Shown here one piece after another: positions 1 through 7,370 of a stretch of 55,235 bases of DNA; position 1 is the stretch's first letter, and each line of letters begins with the position of its first letter. Position numbers and translations under genes: made by a program. The stretch covers positions 1-55,235 of the forward strand of contig NZ_JAJQQP010000022.1 of the NCBI RefSeq assembly GCF_028994805.1, given 5' to 3'. The DNA comes from Promicromonospora iranensis (GTDB lineage Bacteria; Actinomycetota; Actinomycetes; Actinomycetales; Cellulomonadaceae). The notes under the pieces are model-generated. The model had not been told where the DNA came from. It saw only the letters and a program-made list of their open reading frames with translations, and ran no database searches.

Positions 1-297
1 GTGGTGTTTGCGGACGAGCCGACGGGGAACCTGGACTCGCGTTCGGGTGCGGAGGTGTTGTCGTTCCTGCGTCGTTCGGTGCGGGAGCTGGGTCGCACGA
101 TCATCATGGTCACGCACGACCCGTCTGCTGCGGCGTATGCGGATCGTGTGGTGCTGATCGCTGATGGCCGGATCGCGGGTGACATCAGTGACCCGACGCC
201 GGAGTCCGCGATGGCTGGGCTGGACGCCCTGCGCACCCTCGAGCCCGACGTCGCCACCCGTCCGTCCGGGACCGGCACGCTCAGGACGGGTGCGTGA
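1..297 (+). CDS. ABC transporter ATP-binding protein, 3' fragment (cut by window edge)
   Basis: This is the C-terminal part of a nucleotide-binding subunit of the MacB/LolD type, which powers the permease encoded next. The first visible residues contain Walker B with the D-loop (VFADEPTGNLDS), followed by the H-loop histidine in the IIMVTHDP stretch. Walker A, the Q-loop and the LSGGQ signature must lie upstream of the window, so the GTG at base 1 is not the true start. About 60 residues follow the H-loop, ending in a Gly/Thr-rich tail. The stop TGA shares its last base with the ATG of the permease gene, which implies translational coupling. Family assignment is firm; the substrate cannot be told from this fragment. 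Confidence 0.93.
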   Translation: MVFADEPTGNLDSRSGAEVLSFLRRSVRELGRTIIMVTHDPSAAAYADRVVLIADGRIAGDISDPTPESAMAGLDALRTLEPDVATRPSGTGTLRTGA

Positions 298-2906
298 TGG
301 CCACCTCGTTCCCCACCGCCCGCCTCACCGTCGGGCAGATGCGCCGCAGCGCCGGCCGCCTCACCGCCGCAGGCGTGGCGATCCTGATCAGCACGGCGTT
401 CGTCACCGTGACGCTGCTCGCCGGCGGCGTCATCCAGGGCACCACGCACGACATGGTCGCTGCGGAGTACGCAGAGGCCGACGTCGTCGTGTCCATCGCC
501 GACGAGAACGCCTTCACGGCCGACCAGATCGACGCCATCGCGGCGGTCGACGGCGTCGCGACCGTCCAGCCGCTCACCGGCTGGTTCGGCGACCTGCGCA
601 ACGGTGGCAAGGGCGGCTACCAGACGTTCGCGCCTGCCCCGGAGGACCCGCGCCTGTCGCCGCTCGAGCTGACCGACGGCGCCTGGCCGGCGACGGACGA
701 CGAGGTGGCGCTGACGGCGGACCTGGCCGAGCGGCTCGAGGTGGGCCTGGGGGACACGGTGACGGTCAAGCGCACCCTGTACCCCGAGGGCTGGGCCGAC
801 AGCCAGGCGGAGGACCCGGCGGCCGAGCTCGGTGACCCGGAGGAGATCACCGAGACCCTGACCGTGGCCGGCCTCGCCGCCGACCCCTACGGCGCGTACG
901 CCGTCTACGGCGGGGCCGCCGTGGTCCCGGCCGACACGCTCAGCGCCTGGAACGCGGCGGATCCCTACCCGAACACGGTGAGCGATCTGCTGCTCGCGCT
1001 CGATTCGCCCCTCGACGGCGGCAGCATCCCCGCTCCGCTCGCCGAGTCCCTCAGCTCCGCCGCAGGCGGGGCCGACGGCGGCGTGACCGTCGACACCACC
1101 GAGAACGTGGCGGCGGCGAAGACCGCCGAGCAGACCGGCGGCCAGGACCTCATGTTCCTGGTGTTCGTCATGACGTTCGCTGCCATCGCGCTGCTGATCG
1201 CGGCCATGGTCATCACCAACACGTTCCAGGTGCTCATCGCCCAGCGGACCCGGACGCTCGCGCTCCTGCGCTGCATCGGCGCCGGGACCGGCCAGCTGTA
1301 CCGCAGCGTGCTGCTCGAGGCGGCCGTCCTCGGTGTGCTCGCCTCGGTGGCAGGCATCCTGGTGGGCGGCGTGCTCGCCCAGGTGGCGCTGACCGTGGCA
1401 CCCAGCTTCGACCTGGGTGTGCCGCTGCCGACGACGATCACGCCGACCTGGCAGTCGGTGGTTCTCCCGCTCGCCGTCGGCACGGGCGTGACGGTCCTGG
1501 CCGCGCTGGCCCCCGCCCGCTCGGCCACCCGGGTGGCGCCGCTCGCCGCGCTGCGGCCGTCCGACGCCCCGTCGCTGCGCGCCCGTTCCGGCCGCACCCG
1601 CCTCGTGATCTCGCTCATCTGCCTGATCGGCGGCTTCGCGGCGCTCGGTGGCGGCGTGTACCTCGGGATGAACGGCAGCACCGAGGTCGGCCTCACCGCC
1701 GCGGTCGGCGGTGGCTCGCTCGCGTTCTTCGGCGTCGTGCTGAGCGCGGTCCTGTGGCTGCCGCGCGTCGCGGCGGTTCTGGGCGGTCTCGTGGCCCGGA
1801 CCGGTCCCGCGGCTCGCCTGGCGGTCGCCAACACGCTGCGCAACCCGCGCCGGACGGCGGCGACCTCCACGGCGCTCTTCATCGGCGTCACGCTCGTCAC
1901 CATGATGTCCACGGGTGCGGCCAGCGCCCGGATGTCCGCGGACAGCCTGCTCGACGAGCAGTACCCGTACGACGTGGCCGTGTCGGCGTCGTCCCCCGAG
2001 TACGTCGAGGACCTGCGTTCCGCCGTGGCCGACACCTCCGGCATCGCGTCCACGACCCTCGTGACCAACGCGACGGTCACGCTCGGCGACGTGGAGGACT
2101 CGAGCGTCATCGCCGCCGAGCCCGCCGAGCTCGTAAACGTGGTGAACGTGCCCGAGCAAGCGGGTCGGCTCACCGAGGGCTCGATCCTGCTCACCCAGGC
2201 CACCGCCGACGAGATGTCCCTGGGTGCGGGCGACCCGGTCACGGTGTCGGGCGCTGACGGCTCCGTCGACCTGGCCGTCGTCATCACCACCACCGACGCG
2301 CTCAACCGCATGATCACCACTGCTGACCTCGCCCGCGCCGGTGTCCCCACCGACGACACGTTCGCCGACATCTGGGCACACATCTCGGGTGCCGAGGCGA
2401 CCACCGTGCTCGCGGACGTCCAGGACGCCGTCGCACAGGTCGACGGCTCCGCGTACGTCATGGGGCCGGCCGCCCAGGCGGCGCAGTTCCGCCAGGTGGT
2501 CGACGTCATCCTCGGCATCGTGGTGGGCCTGCTCGCCGTCGCCGTGGTGATCGCCCTGATCGGGGTCACCAACACGCTGTCCCTCTCGGTCATCGAGCGG
2601 ACCCGGGAGTCCGCGACCCTGCGGGCCATCGGCCTGAGCAAAGAGCAGCTCCGGGGCATGCTCGCCGTGGAGGGTGTGCTGATCGCCGGTGTCGGCGCGA
2701 TCCTCGGCATCGTGCTCGGGCTCGTGTTCGGCTGGGCGGGGGCGGCCACCGTCCTGTCCGCCATGGGCGACGTGCGGTACGCCGTCCCGTGGGCGGAGCT
2801 CGGGATGGTCCTGGCGATCGCCCTCGTCGCGGGCCTTCTGGCGTCGGTCCTGCCGGCGCGGGCCGCGGCCCGCACCTCACCCGTGGCGGCGCTCGGCGTG
2901 GAGTGA
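297..2906 (+). CDS. ABC transporter permease, MacB/FtsX family, two FtsX modules
   Basis: About 869 residues forming the membrane subunit partnered with the preceding ATPase. One N-terminal helix (about residues 23-45) is followed by a large extracytoplasmic region to about 285. A three-helix FtsX module follows (about 290-415). A second half repeats the plan: helices near 440-500, an extracytoplasmic loop near 545-735, and three final helices (about 740-865) ending in the typical PARAAARTSPVAAL sequence. This is the long actinobacterial form of lipoprotein- or antibiotic-efflux-type exporters. The start is GTG at 294 or ATG at 297; the ATG overlaps the ATPase stop (TGATG). A strong hairpin 4 bases after the stop ends the operon. 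The substrate is unknown. Confidence 0.93.
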   Translation: MATSFPTARLTVGQMRRSAGRLTAAGVAILISTAFVTVTLLAGGVIQGTTHDMVAAEYAEADVVVSIADENAFTADQIDAIAAVDGVATVQPLTGWFGDLRNGGKGGYQTFAPAPEDPRLSPLELTDGAWPATDDEVALTADLAERLEVGLGDTVTVKRTLYPEGWADSQAEDPAAELGDPEEITETLTVAGLAADPYGAYAVYGGAAVVPADTLSAWNAADPYPNTVSDLLLALDSPLDGGSIPAPLAESLSSAAGGADGGVTVDTTENVAAAKTAEQTGGQDLMFLVFVMTFAAIALLIAAMVITNTFQVLIAQRTRTLALLRCIGAGTGQLYRSVLLEAAVLGVLASVAGILVGGVLAQVALTVAPSFDLGVPLPTTITPTWQSVVLPLAVGTGVTVLAALAPARSATRVAPLAALRPSDAPSLRARSGRTRLVISLICLIGGFAALGGGVYLGMNGSTEVGLTAAVGGGSLAFFGVVLSAVLWLPRVAAVLGGLVARTGPAARLAVANTLRNPRRTAATSTALFIGVTLVTMMSTGAASARMSADSLLDEQYPYDVAVSASSPEYVEDLRSAVADTSGIASTTLVTNATVTLGDVEDSSVIAAEPAELVNVVNVPEQAGRLTEGSILLTQATADEMSLGAGDPVTVSGADGSVDLAVVITTTDALNRMITTADLARAGVPTDDTFADIWAHISGAEATTVLADVQDAVAQVDGSAYVMGPAAQAAQFRQVVDVILGIVVGLLAVAVVIALIGVTNTLSLSVIERTRESATLRAIGLSKEQLRGMLAVEGVLIAGVGAILGIVLGLVFGWAGAATVLSAMGDVRYAVPWAELGMVLAIALVAGLLASVLPARAAARTSPVAALGVE

Positions 2907-2909
2907 CGG

Positions 2910-2959
2910 CACGAGACGTGGGGCGGCCATGGCGGTTCATGGCCGCCCCACGTCTCGTG
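2910..2959. terminator. Bidirectional terminator hairpin between convergent genes
   Basis: A perfect inverted repeat with 22-base arms (2910-2931 and 2938-2959) and a 6-base loop lies between the permease stop at 2906 and the stop of the minus-strand NTF2-like gene at 2967. Its position and symmetry suit termination of both transcripts. There is no clear T-run on either side, as is common in high-GC actinobacteria. Confidence 0.85.
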
Positions 2960-2966
2960 GTGCACC

Positions 2967-3422
2967 TCAGGAGGCCTGTGCGAGCAGGTGCTGGTTCTCC
3001 TGGTAGGCAGCAGTGAGCTTGACCCTGCTGAATCGCCAGCCGTGGTCGGTACGCACCACGTCGTTGTCGTAGAAGCCGACGACGAGCCAGCGGTTGGACC
3101 CGCCGTCGGCGACCTCGTCCGGCACCCAGTGCTCCGCGCGCACGTGTGCGTGGGCTCTTGCGCGGTCACCGTCGATGTCGATGACATGGCCGGTGATGGC
3201 ATGGTGGGTCGCGACGAACGGACCGAAGAACCCGCGGAGAATCTGGACGTAGTCGTCGAGGCGGGTCTCCGTCGGCGGGATACCTGCGACAGTCTCGAAG
3301 TCGACGGTGAACGGGTCGGCGTGGACGAGGCCGGGTAGCGTGTCGAAGTCCTTCGTGTCCGCGATGTCGGCGTAGCGGCCGAAGAGCTCGATGATCTCGG
3401 TGCGGTCGGATTCCAGCGTCAT
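2967..3422 (-). CDS. NTF2-like (SnoaL-type) protein
   Basis: 151 residues starting MTLESDR. A conserved opening helix (EIIELFGRYADIADTKDF) leads into a cone-shaped alpha+beta fold typical of the SnoaL_4/NTF2-like group. Members include small polyketide cyclases, dehydratases and unassigned proteins. A His pair (ATHHAITGHVI) and Asp residues sit where the pocket is expected, but no reaction can be assigned. The ATG overlaps the TGA of the upstream SDR gene by four bases, so the two form a translationally coupled pair on the minus strand, probably under the TetR regulator encoded divergently at 4388. It could act on the same substrate as the SDR; that is inference. Confidence 0.85.
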   Translation of the reverse strand: MTLESDRTEIIELFGRYADIADTKDFDTLPGLVHADPFTVDFETVAGIPPTETRLDDYVQILRGFFGPFVATHHAITGHVIDIDGDRARAHAHVRAEHWVPDEVADGGSNRWLVVGFYDNDVVRTDHGWRFSRVKLTAAYQENQHLLAQAS

Positions 3423-4321
3423 GAGGCGGGTGTCCCCTGGTGGATCGCGGTGGGAAATGCGGTGCCGGTCAGCTGCTCCGAGGCGTCCCACAAGCGGCGC
3501 GCCGTATCGGCGTCGCGCGCCTTCGCCGCGCGCCTGGCGGGGCCGGGCGCGCCGCGGAGGCCCAGCGGCCCGCGCGGGCCGAGGTAGGCGTCCCCGGGGA
3601 GGTCAGCGGTCGCGGCCTGGAGCGTCGGCAGGGCTCCGGCCTCTGCGCTGTGGGAGACCTTGCCGATCAGGGCCTTCTCCAGGCGGAACAGCTGCCCCGC
3701 GTCGACGTGCACCAGGTTCGTGGTGGCGATGCCCGGATGGGCTGCGGTCGAGATCACCGAGGAGCCGGCAGCGGTCAGCCGCCGCTGCAGCTCGTGGGCG
3801 AACAGCAGGTTCGCGAGCTTGGACTGTCCGTAGGCCGGGTGCGCGCGATAGCGGCGCCGCCGCCAGTTCAGGTCCGTCAAGTCGATCGAGCCCAGGAGGT
3901 GCGCGAGCGAGCTGACGGTCACGACCCGGTCGCGCACCTGCGGCAGGAGCAGGTTGGTCAGGGCGAAGTGTCCGAGGTGGTTGGTTCCGAACTGCAGCTC
4001 GAAGCCATCGGCGGTGCGCTGCAGCGGTGGCAGCGAGAGGCCCGCATTGTTGATGAGCAGGTCGAAGGGCTCGGTGAACCGCCGCGCGAAATCCCGGACC
4101 GACGACAGGTCCGCCAGGTCGAGCCTCTGCACCTCGGTGTGCCCCCGCATCTCGGCGGCCGCAGCGTGTCCCTTGTCCTGGTTGCGCACGGCCAGGACGA
4201 CTCGCGCGCCCCGCTTCGCCAGTACGGAGGCGGTGACGCGGCCGATACCGCTGTTCGCGCCGGTGATGACGACGGTGCGCCCGTTCATCGGTGGAACGTC
4301 GGCGAGGGTGAAGGAAGCCAT
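3419..4321 (-). CDS. Short-chain dehydrogenase/reductase, retinol/protochlorophyllide-reductase-like
   Basis: 300-residue NAD(P)-dependent oxidoreductase. It has the TGANSGIG dinucleotide loop near residue 20, the LLINNAG motif, a catalytic Ser (VVTVSSLAH) and the YGQSK Tyr/Lys pair. Length and a C-terminal AAHPGIATTNL segment match the extended SDR group annotated as retinol-dehydrogenase-like. The start is MASFTLADV; the frame stays open upstream, but a TTGACA/TACATT promoter ends 6 bases before this ATG and there is no Shine-Dalgarno sequence, pointing to a leaderless mRNA. The NTF2-like gene overlaps its stop, and a TetR gene is divergent, the usual context for an inducible detoxifying reductase. 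The substrate is unknown. Confidence 0.92.
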   Translation of the reverse strand: MASFTLADVPPMNGRTVVITGANSGIGRVTASVLAKRGARVVLAVRNQDKGHAAAAEMRGHTEVQRLDLADLSSVRDFARRFTEPFDLLINNAGLSLPPLQRTADGFELQFGTNHLGHFALTNLLLPQVRDRVVTVSSLAHLLGSIDLTDLNWRRRRYRAHPAYGQSKLANLLFAHELQRRLTAAGSSVISTAAHPGIATTNLVHVDAGQLFRLEKALIGKVSHSAEAGALPTLQAATADLPGDAYLGPRGPLGLRGAPGPARRAAKARDADTARRLWDASEQLTGTAFPTAIHQGTPAS

Positions 4322-4327
4322 GTCAGG

Positions 4328-4356
4328 AATGTAGGCACTGGCAACAGTGTTGTCAA
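4328..4356 (-). promoter_or_regulatory. Sigma-70-type promoter of the SDR operon, apparently leaderless
   Basis: Read on the minus strand: TTGACA (4356-4351), a 17-base spacer, then TACATT (4333-4328). The expected +1 falls at or within a base of the ATG at 4321, and no ribosome-binding site lies between, so the transcript is probably leaderless. The spacer carries the CACTG dyad. Confidence 0.78.
4336..4349. promoter_or_regulatory. Candidate TetR operator in the SDR promoter spacer
   Basis: CACTGGCAACAGTG: perfect 5-base arms around a 4-base centre, lying wholly between the -35 and -10 boxes of the SDR promoter. A regulator bound here would block RNA polymerase. The divergent TetR gene 39 bases away is the natural candidate. 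Confidence 0.65.
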
Positions 4357-4387
4357 TGACTACATCAGCCCGCGTACCATGTCGGCT

Positions 4388-5005
4388 ATGAACGACCAGC
4401 CTGAGCAGCGCCGATATCACCACGGAGATCTTCGGACCGCTCTGCTCGATGCGGCGGAGCGAAGTGTGCGCGCCCAGGGCGCGGCGCAGCTGTCGTTGCG
4501 AGACCTGGCCCGGGCGGTCGGAGTCAGTCACGCGGCGCCGCGCAGGCACTTCGCGGATCGGCAGCAGCTGCTCGACGCGTTGGCCGAGGAAGGGTTCACC
4601 CGGCTGGGGGAGAGCATCCGTCGCGCCCTGGCCGCCGCCGACGACGACTTCGCGGCGCGAACACGCGGTGCGGCGTCCGCGTTCGCCCATTTCGCGACCG
4701 AGAACCCAGCGCTGCTGGAGCTGATGAACTCGACCAAGCATCAGGGCGCGCCGAGTGTCACGCGTACCGCAGAGGTGGCGTTCGAGCCGATCTTCGAGCT
4801 GATCCGCGAGGGTCAGGCCCGGAACATCCTTGAAGCCGGCGAACCGGAGGAGCTCGGGCTCATCCTGTACGCGACCATCAACGGCATCACCACGCTGGTC
4901 AACACGAACATGGTGCCCGCCGGGCGGCTCGACGAGCTCACCGACATCGCGGTGGGCCAGTTCCTTCGCGGCGCGGCCGGGGGAGCGGGCGGCCGGGCGA
5001 CGTAG
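4388..5005 (+). CDS. TetR family transcriptional regulator
   Basis: 205 residues. The N-terminal helix-turn-helix reads LSLRDLARAVGVSHAAPRRHF, preceded by the usual RTALLDAAERSV helix. The C-terminal domain (about 85-195) has the LELMNSTKH and ATINGITTLVNTN helices of the TetR_C_33-like group. The start could be ATG 4379 or ATG 4388. I prefer 4388 because a TACCAT box (4375-4380) with TTGTCA (4350-4355) would place +1 at about 4387, and no Shine-Dalgarno is present. It most likely represses the divergent SDR/NTF2-like operon and itself through the dyad at 4336. A small hairpin (CGGGCA-TC-TGCCCG, about 5013-5026) follows the stop. Confidence 0.93.
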   Translation: MNDQPEQRRYHHGDLRTALLDAAERSVRAQGAAQLSLRDLARAVGVSHAAPRRHFADRQQLLDALAEEGFTRLGESIRRALAAADDDFAARTRGAASAFAHFATENPALLELMNSTKHQGAPSVTRTAEVAFEPIFELIREGQARNILEAGEPEELGLILYATINGITTLVNTNMVPAGRLDELTDIAVGQFLRGAAGGAGGRAT

Positions 5006-5032
5006 GCATGCGGTCGGGCATCTGCCCGGTGA

Positions 5033-5072
5033 AGCTCAGAACATCTCGGACCAGCTCAGAACATCTCAGACC
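5033..5072. repeat. Tandem 20-base repeat spanning the barstar stop codon
   Basis: Two 20-base units (5033-5052, 5053-5072) differing at one base, with a partial third unit to about 5077. On the minus strand the unit encodes the last codons of the barstar gene plus its TGA. The copy beyond the stop repeats the end, with CGA in place of TGA. It looks like a local slippage duplication of the gene end. Confidence 0.85.
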
Positions 5073-5476
5073 AGCTCGAGCAGGATCCCGTCCACCGCAT
5101 CCCGGCCGCCCGGTCCGTGCTCACGGATGATGGCGACGATCTCGTCGAACAGTGTCGGGCCCTCACCGCGGCGCGCCGCGGCGAGCCTCGTCTCGAAGGA
5201 CGCGCGGTTGGACGGGTCGACGGAGGTCAGGAGTCGCTCCAGCCGTCGCGCTGTCTCCGGGTGGCCGAGTGCCGCCCGGGACTGCTCCGAGCCGAGCCAC
5301 CTCAGTACCCAGCCGCCCTCGGGGGTCCCGTAGCCGCCGCGGAGGATGTCGTCGAGGGCGTCGAGGTTCCCTCGCCAGGTGTAACCGTTCAGCAGTCGGG
5401 AGAACTCGCGGGCGAAGCCGTCGAGGTCGCTGAACCGCGTTCCGTCGACGACGAGCACAGGGAGGTCGCGCGTCAT
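5066..5476 (-). CDS. Barstar family ribonuclease inhibitor
   Basis: 136 residues from MTRDLPV. It carries the barstar signature: a short beta strand (VLVVDGTRF), the DLDGFAREFSRLL helix and the core YTWRGNLDALDDIL. Asp39 and Asp43 match barstar Asp35 and Asp39, the residues that plug the RNase active site. At 136 residues it is longer than classical barstar (about 90); the extra C-terminal part (TSVDPSN to the end) is helical and occurs in many actinobacterial versions. It lies 87 bases downstream of the secreted RNase gene on the same strand, which supports a cytoplasmic immunity role. The start is set by the fold; a longer N-terminus in frame is low-complexity. The gene end is duplicated (5033-5072). 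Confidence 0.9.
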   Translation of the reverse strand: MTRDLPVLVVDGTRFSDLDGFAREFSRLLNGYTWRGNLDALDDILRGGYGTPEGGWVLRWLGSEQSRAALGHPETARRLERLLTSVDPSNRASFETRLAAARRGEGPTLFDEIVAIIREHGPGGRDAVDGILLELV

Positions 5477-5563
5477 GGTCCGAGTCTGTCCGTCCTGCTC
5501 AGGACCGGGGCCGTGCGCTGCGTCCGGCCGCCGACGAGGCCGGGCGCAGCGCACGGGACCGGG

Positions 5564-5992
5564 TCACATCCGGTAGAAGTCGCCGTAGTGGTTGGGCGAG
5601 AAGTAGACCACGCCGGTGGTGCGGTCCAGGACGAGGCGGTAGGACTGCCGTGCGGCACCGCAGGCCCGCGGCGTGACGTCGAACTCGAGGTAGGAGTGGC
5701 CGGCGGGCAGCTGGCCCTCGGCATTGCGGTGCACGCCGCCCGCGAAGTTGCACTGGCCGTTGGGCCAGCTGACCCAGCCACGGGTGCTCGGGTAGCCCTT
5801 GGACCTCCAGATCGAGTTCGAGGAGTACGCCTCCGCACAGCCGCTGTGCGTGCAGGAGCTGTAGACGTTCGCCTCGGCCGCAGGCGCGACGGACACGCCA
5901 CCGGCGACGAGGCCCGCCATGGTGGACAGGACGACGAGCATTCGGACGAGGCCGGACACGACGCTGTTCTTCTCGGACACCTTTTCGGACAC
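5564..5992 (-). CDS. Secreted guanyl-specific ribonuclease, N1/T1 (barnase/RNase Sa) family
   Basis: 142 residues. A signal peptide spans about 1-40 (hydrophobic LVRMLVVLSTMAGLVAG, then VAPAAEA). The mature C-terminal half aligns with RNase Sa: the EGQLPAGHSYLEFDV strand with putative general base Glu103, the loop GAARQSYRLV with Arg115 and Arg119, and FSPNHYGDF with putative general acid His135. The enzyme would cleave single-stranded RNA 3' of guanosine outside the cell. A roughly 45-residue Cys/Ser/Trp-rich segment between signal peptide and catalytic domain is unusual and unexplained. GTG start with a GAGGGAG ribosome-binding site. The barstar inhibitor follows downstream. The role could be competition or nutrient scavenging. 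Confidence 0.9.
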   Translation of the reverse strand: MSEKVSEKNSVVSGLVRMLVVLSTMAGLVAGGVSVAPAAEANVYSSCTHSGCAEAYSSNSIWRSKGYPSTRGWVSWPNGQCNFAGGVHRNAEGQLPAGHSYLEFDVTPRACGAARQSYRLVLDRTTGVVYFSPNHYGDFYRM

Positions 5993-6125
5993 GCTGATCT
6001 CCCTCTCGGTTGGGAATACCGGGAGAATCCTCGTCCGCCTGGTCGACGCGGACCCGACGACGGCCCGACGTGCGGGTGAATTTCACCTGTCCGCTGTGTC
6101 CGACCAGGCCCGGGACGGGCAGGGC

Positions 6126-6740
6126 TCAGTCTCGTGCTGCGACGCCGAGGATGCCCCGCGCTGCTCGTTCCGTGAGCTCGACGTCGTGGGGCGCGTTGCC
6201 GGCGAGCTCGATCCCGACCGATTCCAGGATGGCGAGGAATGCGGCCGCGGTGAGGCGCGGGGGCGGCCCCGCGGGGATGGAACCGTCACGACGGCCGGCG
6301 GTGACCAGCTCCGCGCAGTCGTTCTCGAGACGGTCGTAGGTCTCGCCCATCGCGCGCCCGACCGGGTGGTCCTGCCCCGTGAACTCGACCCGCAGGGTCA
6401 TCATCACCTTGGCGCCGTCGTGGCGTCGGCAGTAGAGGGCATGCCCCTTGGCCATCGTGAGCAGCGAGGTCAGGGGGTCCTTCTGGGCGAGGGCCGCCTG
6501 GCGCACCTCGGCGTCCCAGGTCTCGCCCACCCACTCCACCACGGCGAGTGCGAGGTCCTCCTTGTTGGCGAACAGGTGGTACAGAGCGCCGCGGGTGTAG
6601 CCCGCGTCCCTTGCTACCTGCTCCAGGACGAGGCTGGCGTACCCGTAGGTCGACAAGCCGCGTGCTGCTGCGGCCAGCAGCGCTGCTCGGGTCGTGGCGC
6701 GCCGGTCGGCTTGTGTGCGGCGAGTGTCCGTCCCACTCAT
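6126..6740 (-). CDS. TetR family transcriptional regulator
   Basis: 204 residues from MSGTDTRR. The helix-turn-helix is LVLEQVARDAGYTRGALYHLF followed by NKEDLALAVVEW. The ligand domain contains AKGHALYCRRHDGAKVMMTL and a final helix ending GVAARD. A GAGAGG ribosome-binding site precedes the ATG; the frame is open further upstream, but that stretch is regulatory DNA. It faces the DUF6463 gene at 6958 across 217 bases that contain repeated ATGTACGT and ATGTATGT elements, so control of that gene and of itself is likely. The ligand is unknown. Confidence 0.92.
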   Translation of the reverse strand: MSGTDTRRTQADRRATTRAALLAAAARGLSTYGYASLVLEQVARDAGYTRGALYHLFANKEDLALAVVEWVGETWDAEVRQAALAQKDPLTSLLTMAKGHALYCRRHDGAKVMMTLRVEFTGQDHPVGRAMGETYDRLENDCAELVTAGRRDGSIPAGPPPRLTAAAFLAILESVGIELAGNAPHDVELTERAARGILGVAARD

Positions 6741-6780
6741 GCGGGTCCTCTCAGCGTTCGCGGGCAGTCCGGGACAGCAT

Positions 6781-6885
6781 ATGTACGTCTGTGCATGTAC
6801 GTGGCGCCGTGCGGGCGGTCGGGCGCGATTCGCGGAGTGCCGGCTTCGTCCTGCGTACCTGCCTACAATCATGCATGTATGTATG
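6781..6885. promoter_or_regulatory. Repeated ATGTACGT/ATGTATGT elements and a TACAAT box
   Basis: ATGTACGT occurs at 6781-6788 and 6795-6802. A related CATGCATGTATGTATGT run lies at about 6870-6886, directly after a TACAAT -10-like box (6864-6869). Alternating TATGTA-type half-sites are typical of AcrR-like TetR operators. The layout suggests one cluster near the TetR start and one over the start of transcription toward 6958. Confidence 0.55.
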
Positions 6886-6957
6886 TTTCTTCCGTGAGCG
6901 TGAGGTGGATCCGCGACAGCTCTGCCGCCGGGTCCTCGACTCGGACGGAGAGATCAG

Positions 6958-7362
6958 ATGATCAAGTGGGCCGGTTGGATCATTGTGCTGGCTGGTCTCG
7001 GGCACACTCTTGGCAGCCTGGTGGAGACGGTCCCGGAGCACGTCGTCACATGGTTCAACGGGTCCTTGTGGAGCGAGACGGGGTACGCGGGTCTGAGCGA
7101 CGCGGCCGTCGCGTTCTGGTACTCGGTGTTCAGCTTCGGGCCGCCCCTTCTGCTGGTCGGCGTGATGGTGCTGTGGATGGATCGTCGGGGCCTGACCCCG
7201 CCGTCGTTCATCGCATGGGCCATCACGGCGTGGACCATCGTGACGTTCGTGGCCTCCGGCCCATCACCCTTGCCGATTCTTCTGATCGCGGCCGGCATGC
7301 TGCTGGTCGGAGCCCGTCGCGCCGGCGAACGTCGGGAAGCGCCCGGGCGTTCTGGCGGTTGA
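6958..7362 (+). CDS. DUF6463 family small membrane protein
   Basis: 134 residues with four predicted helices: about 4-24, 48-70, 82-100 and 103-118, plus a basic tail (ARRAGERREAPGR). The opening MIKWAGWIIVLAGLGHTLGSLV, with an early His, is characteristic of DUF6463, an actinobacterial inner-membrane family of unknown function often found beside TetR regulators. A GGAGAG ribosome-binding site precedes the ATG. The LLM oxidoreductase starts 9 bases after the stop, so they probably share a transcript controlled by the divergent TetR. Confidence 0.85.
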   Translation: MIKWAGWIIVLAGLGHTLGSLVETVPEHVVTWFNGSLWSETGYAGLSDAAVAFWYSVFSFGPPLLLVGVMVLWMDRRGLTPPSFIAWAITAWTIVTFVASGPSPLPILLIAAGMLLVGARRAGERREAPGRSGG

Positions 7363-7370
7363 GGCTTCGT

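Noticed and set aside
965-3202. A 745-codon minus-strand open frame over the first permease
   Set aside because: Ser/Thr/Arg-rich antisense translation crossing the terminator and a second gene; no domain.
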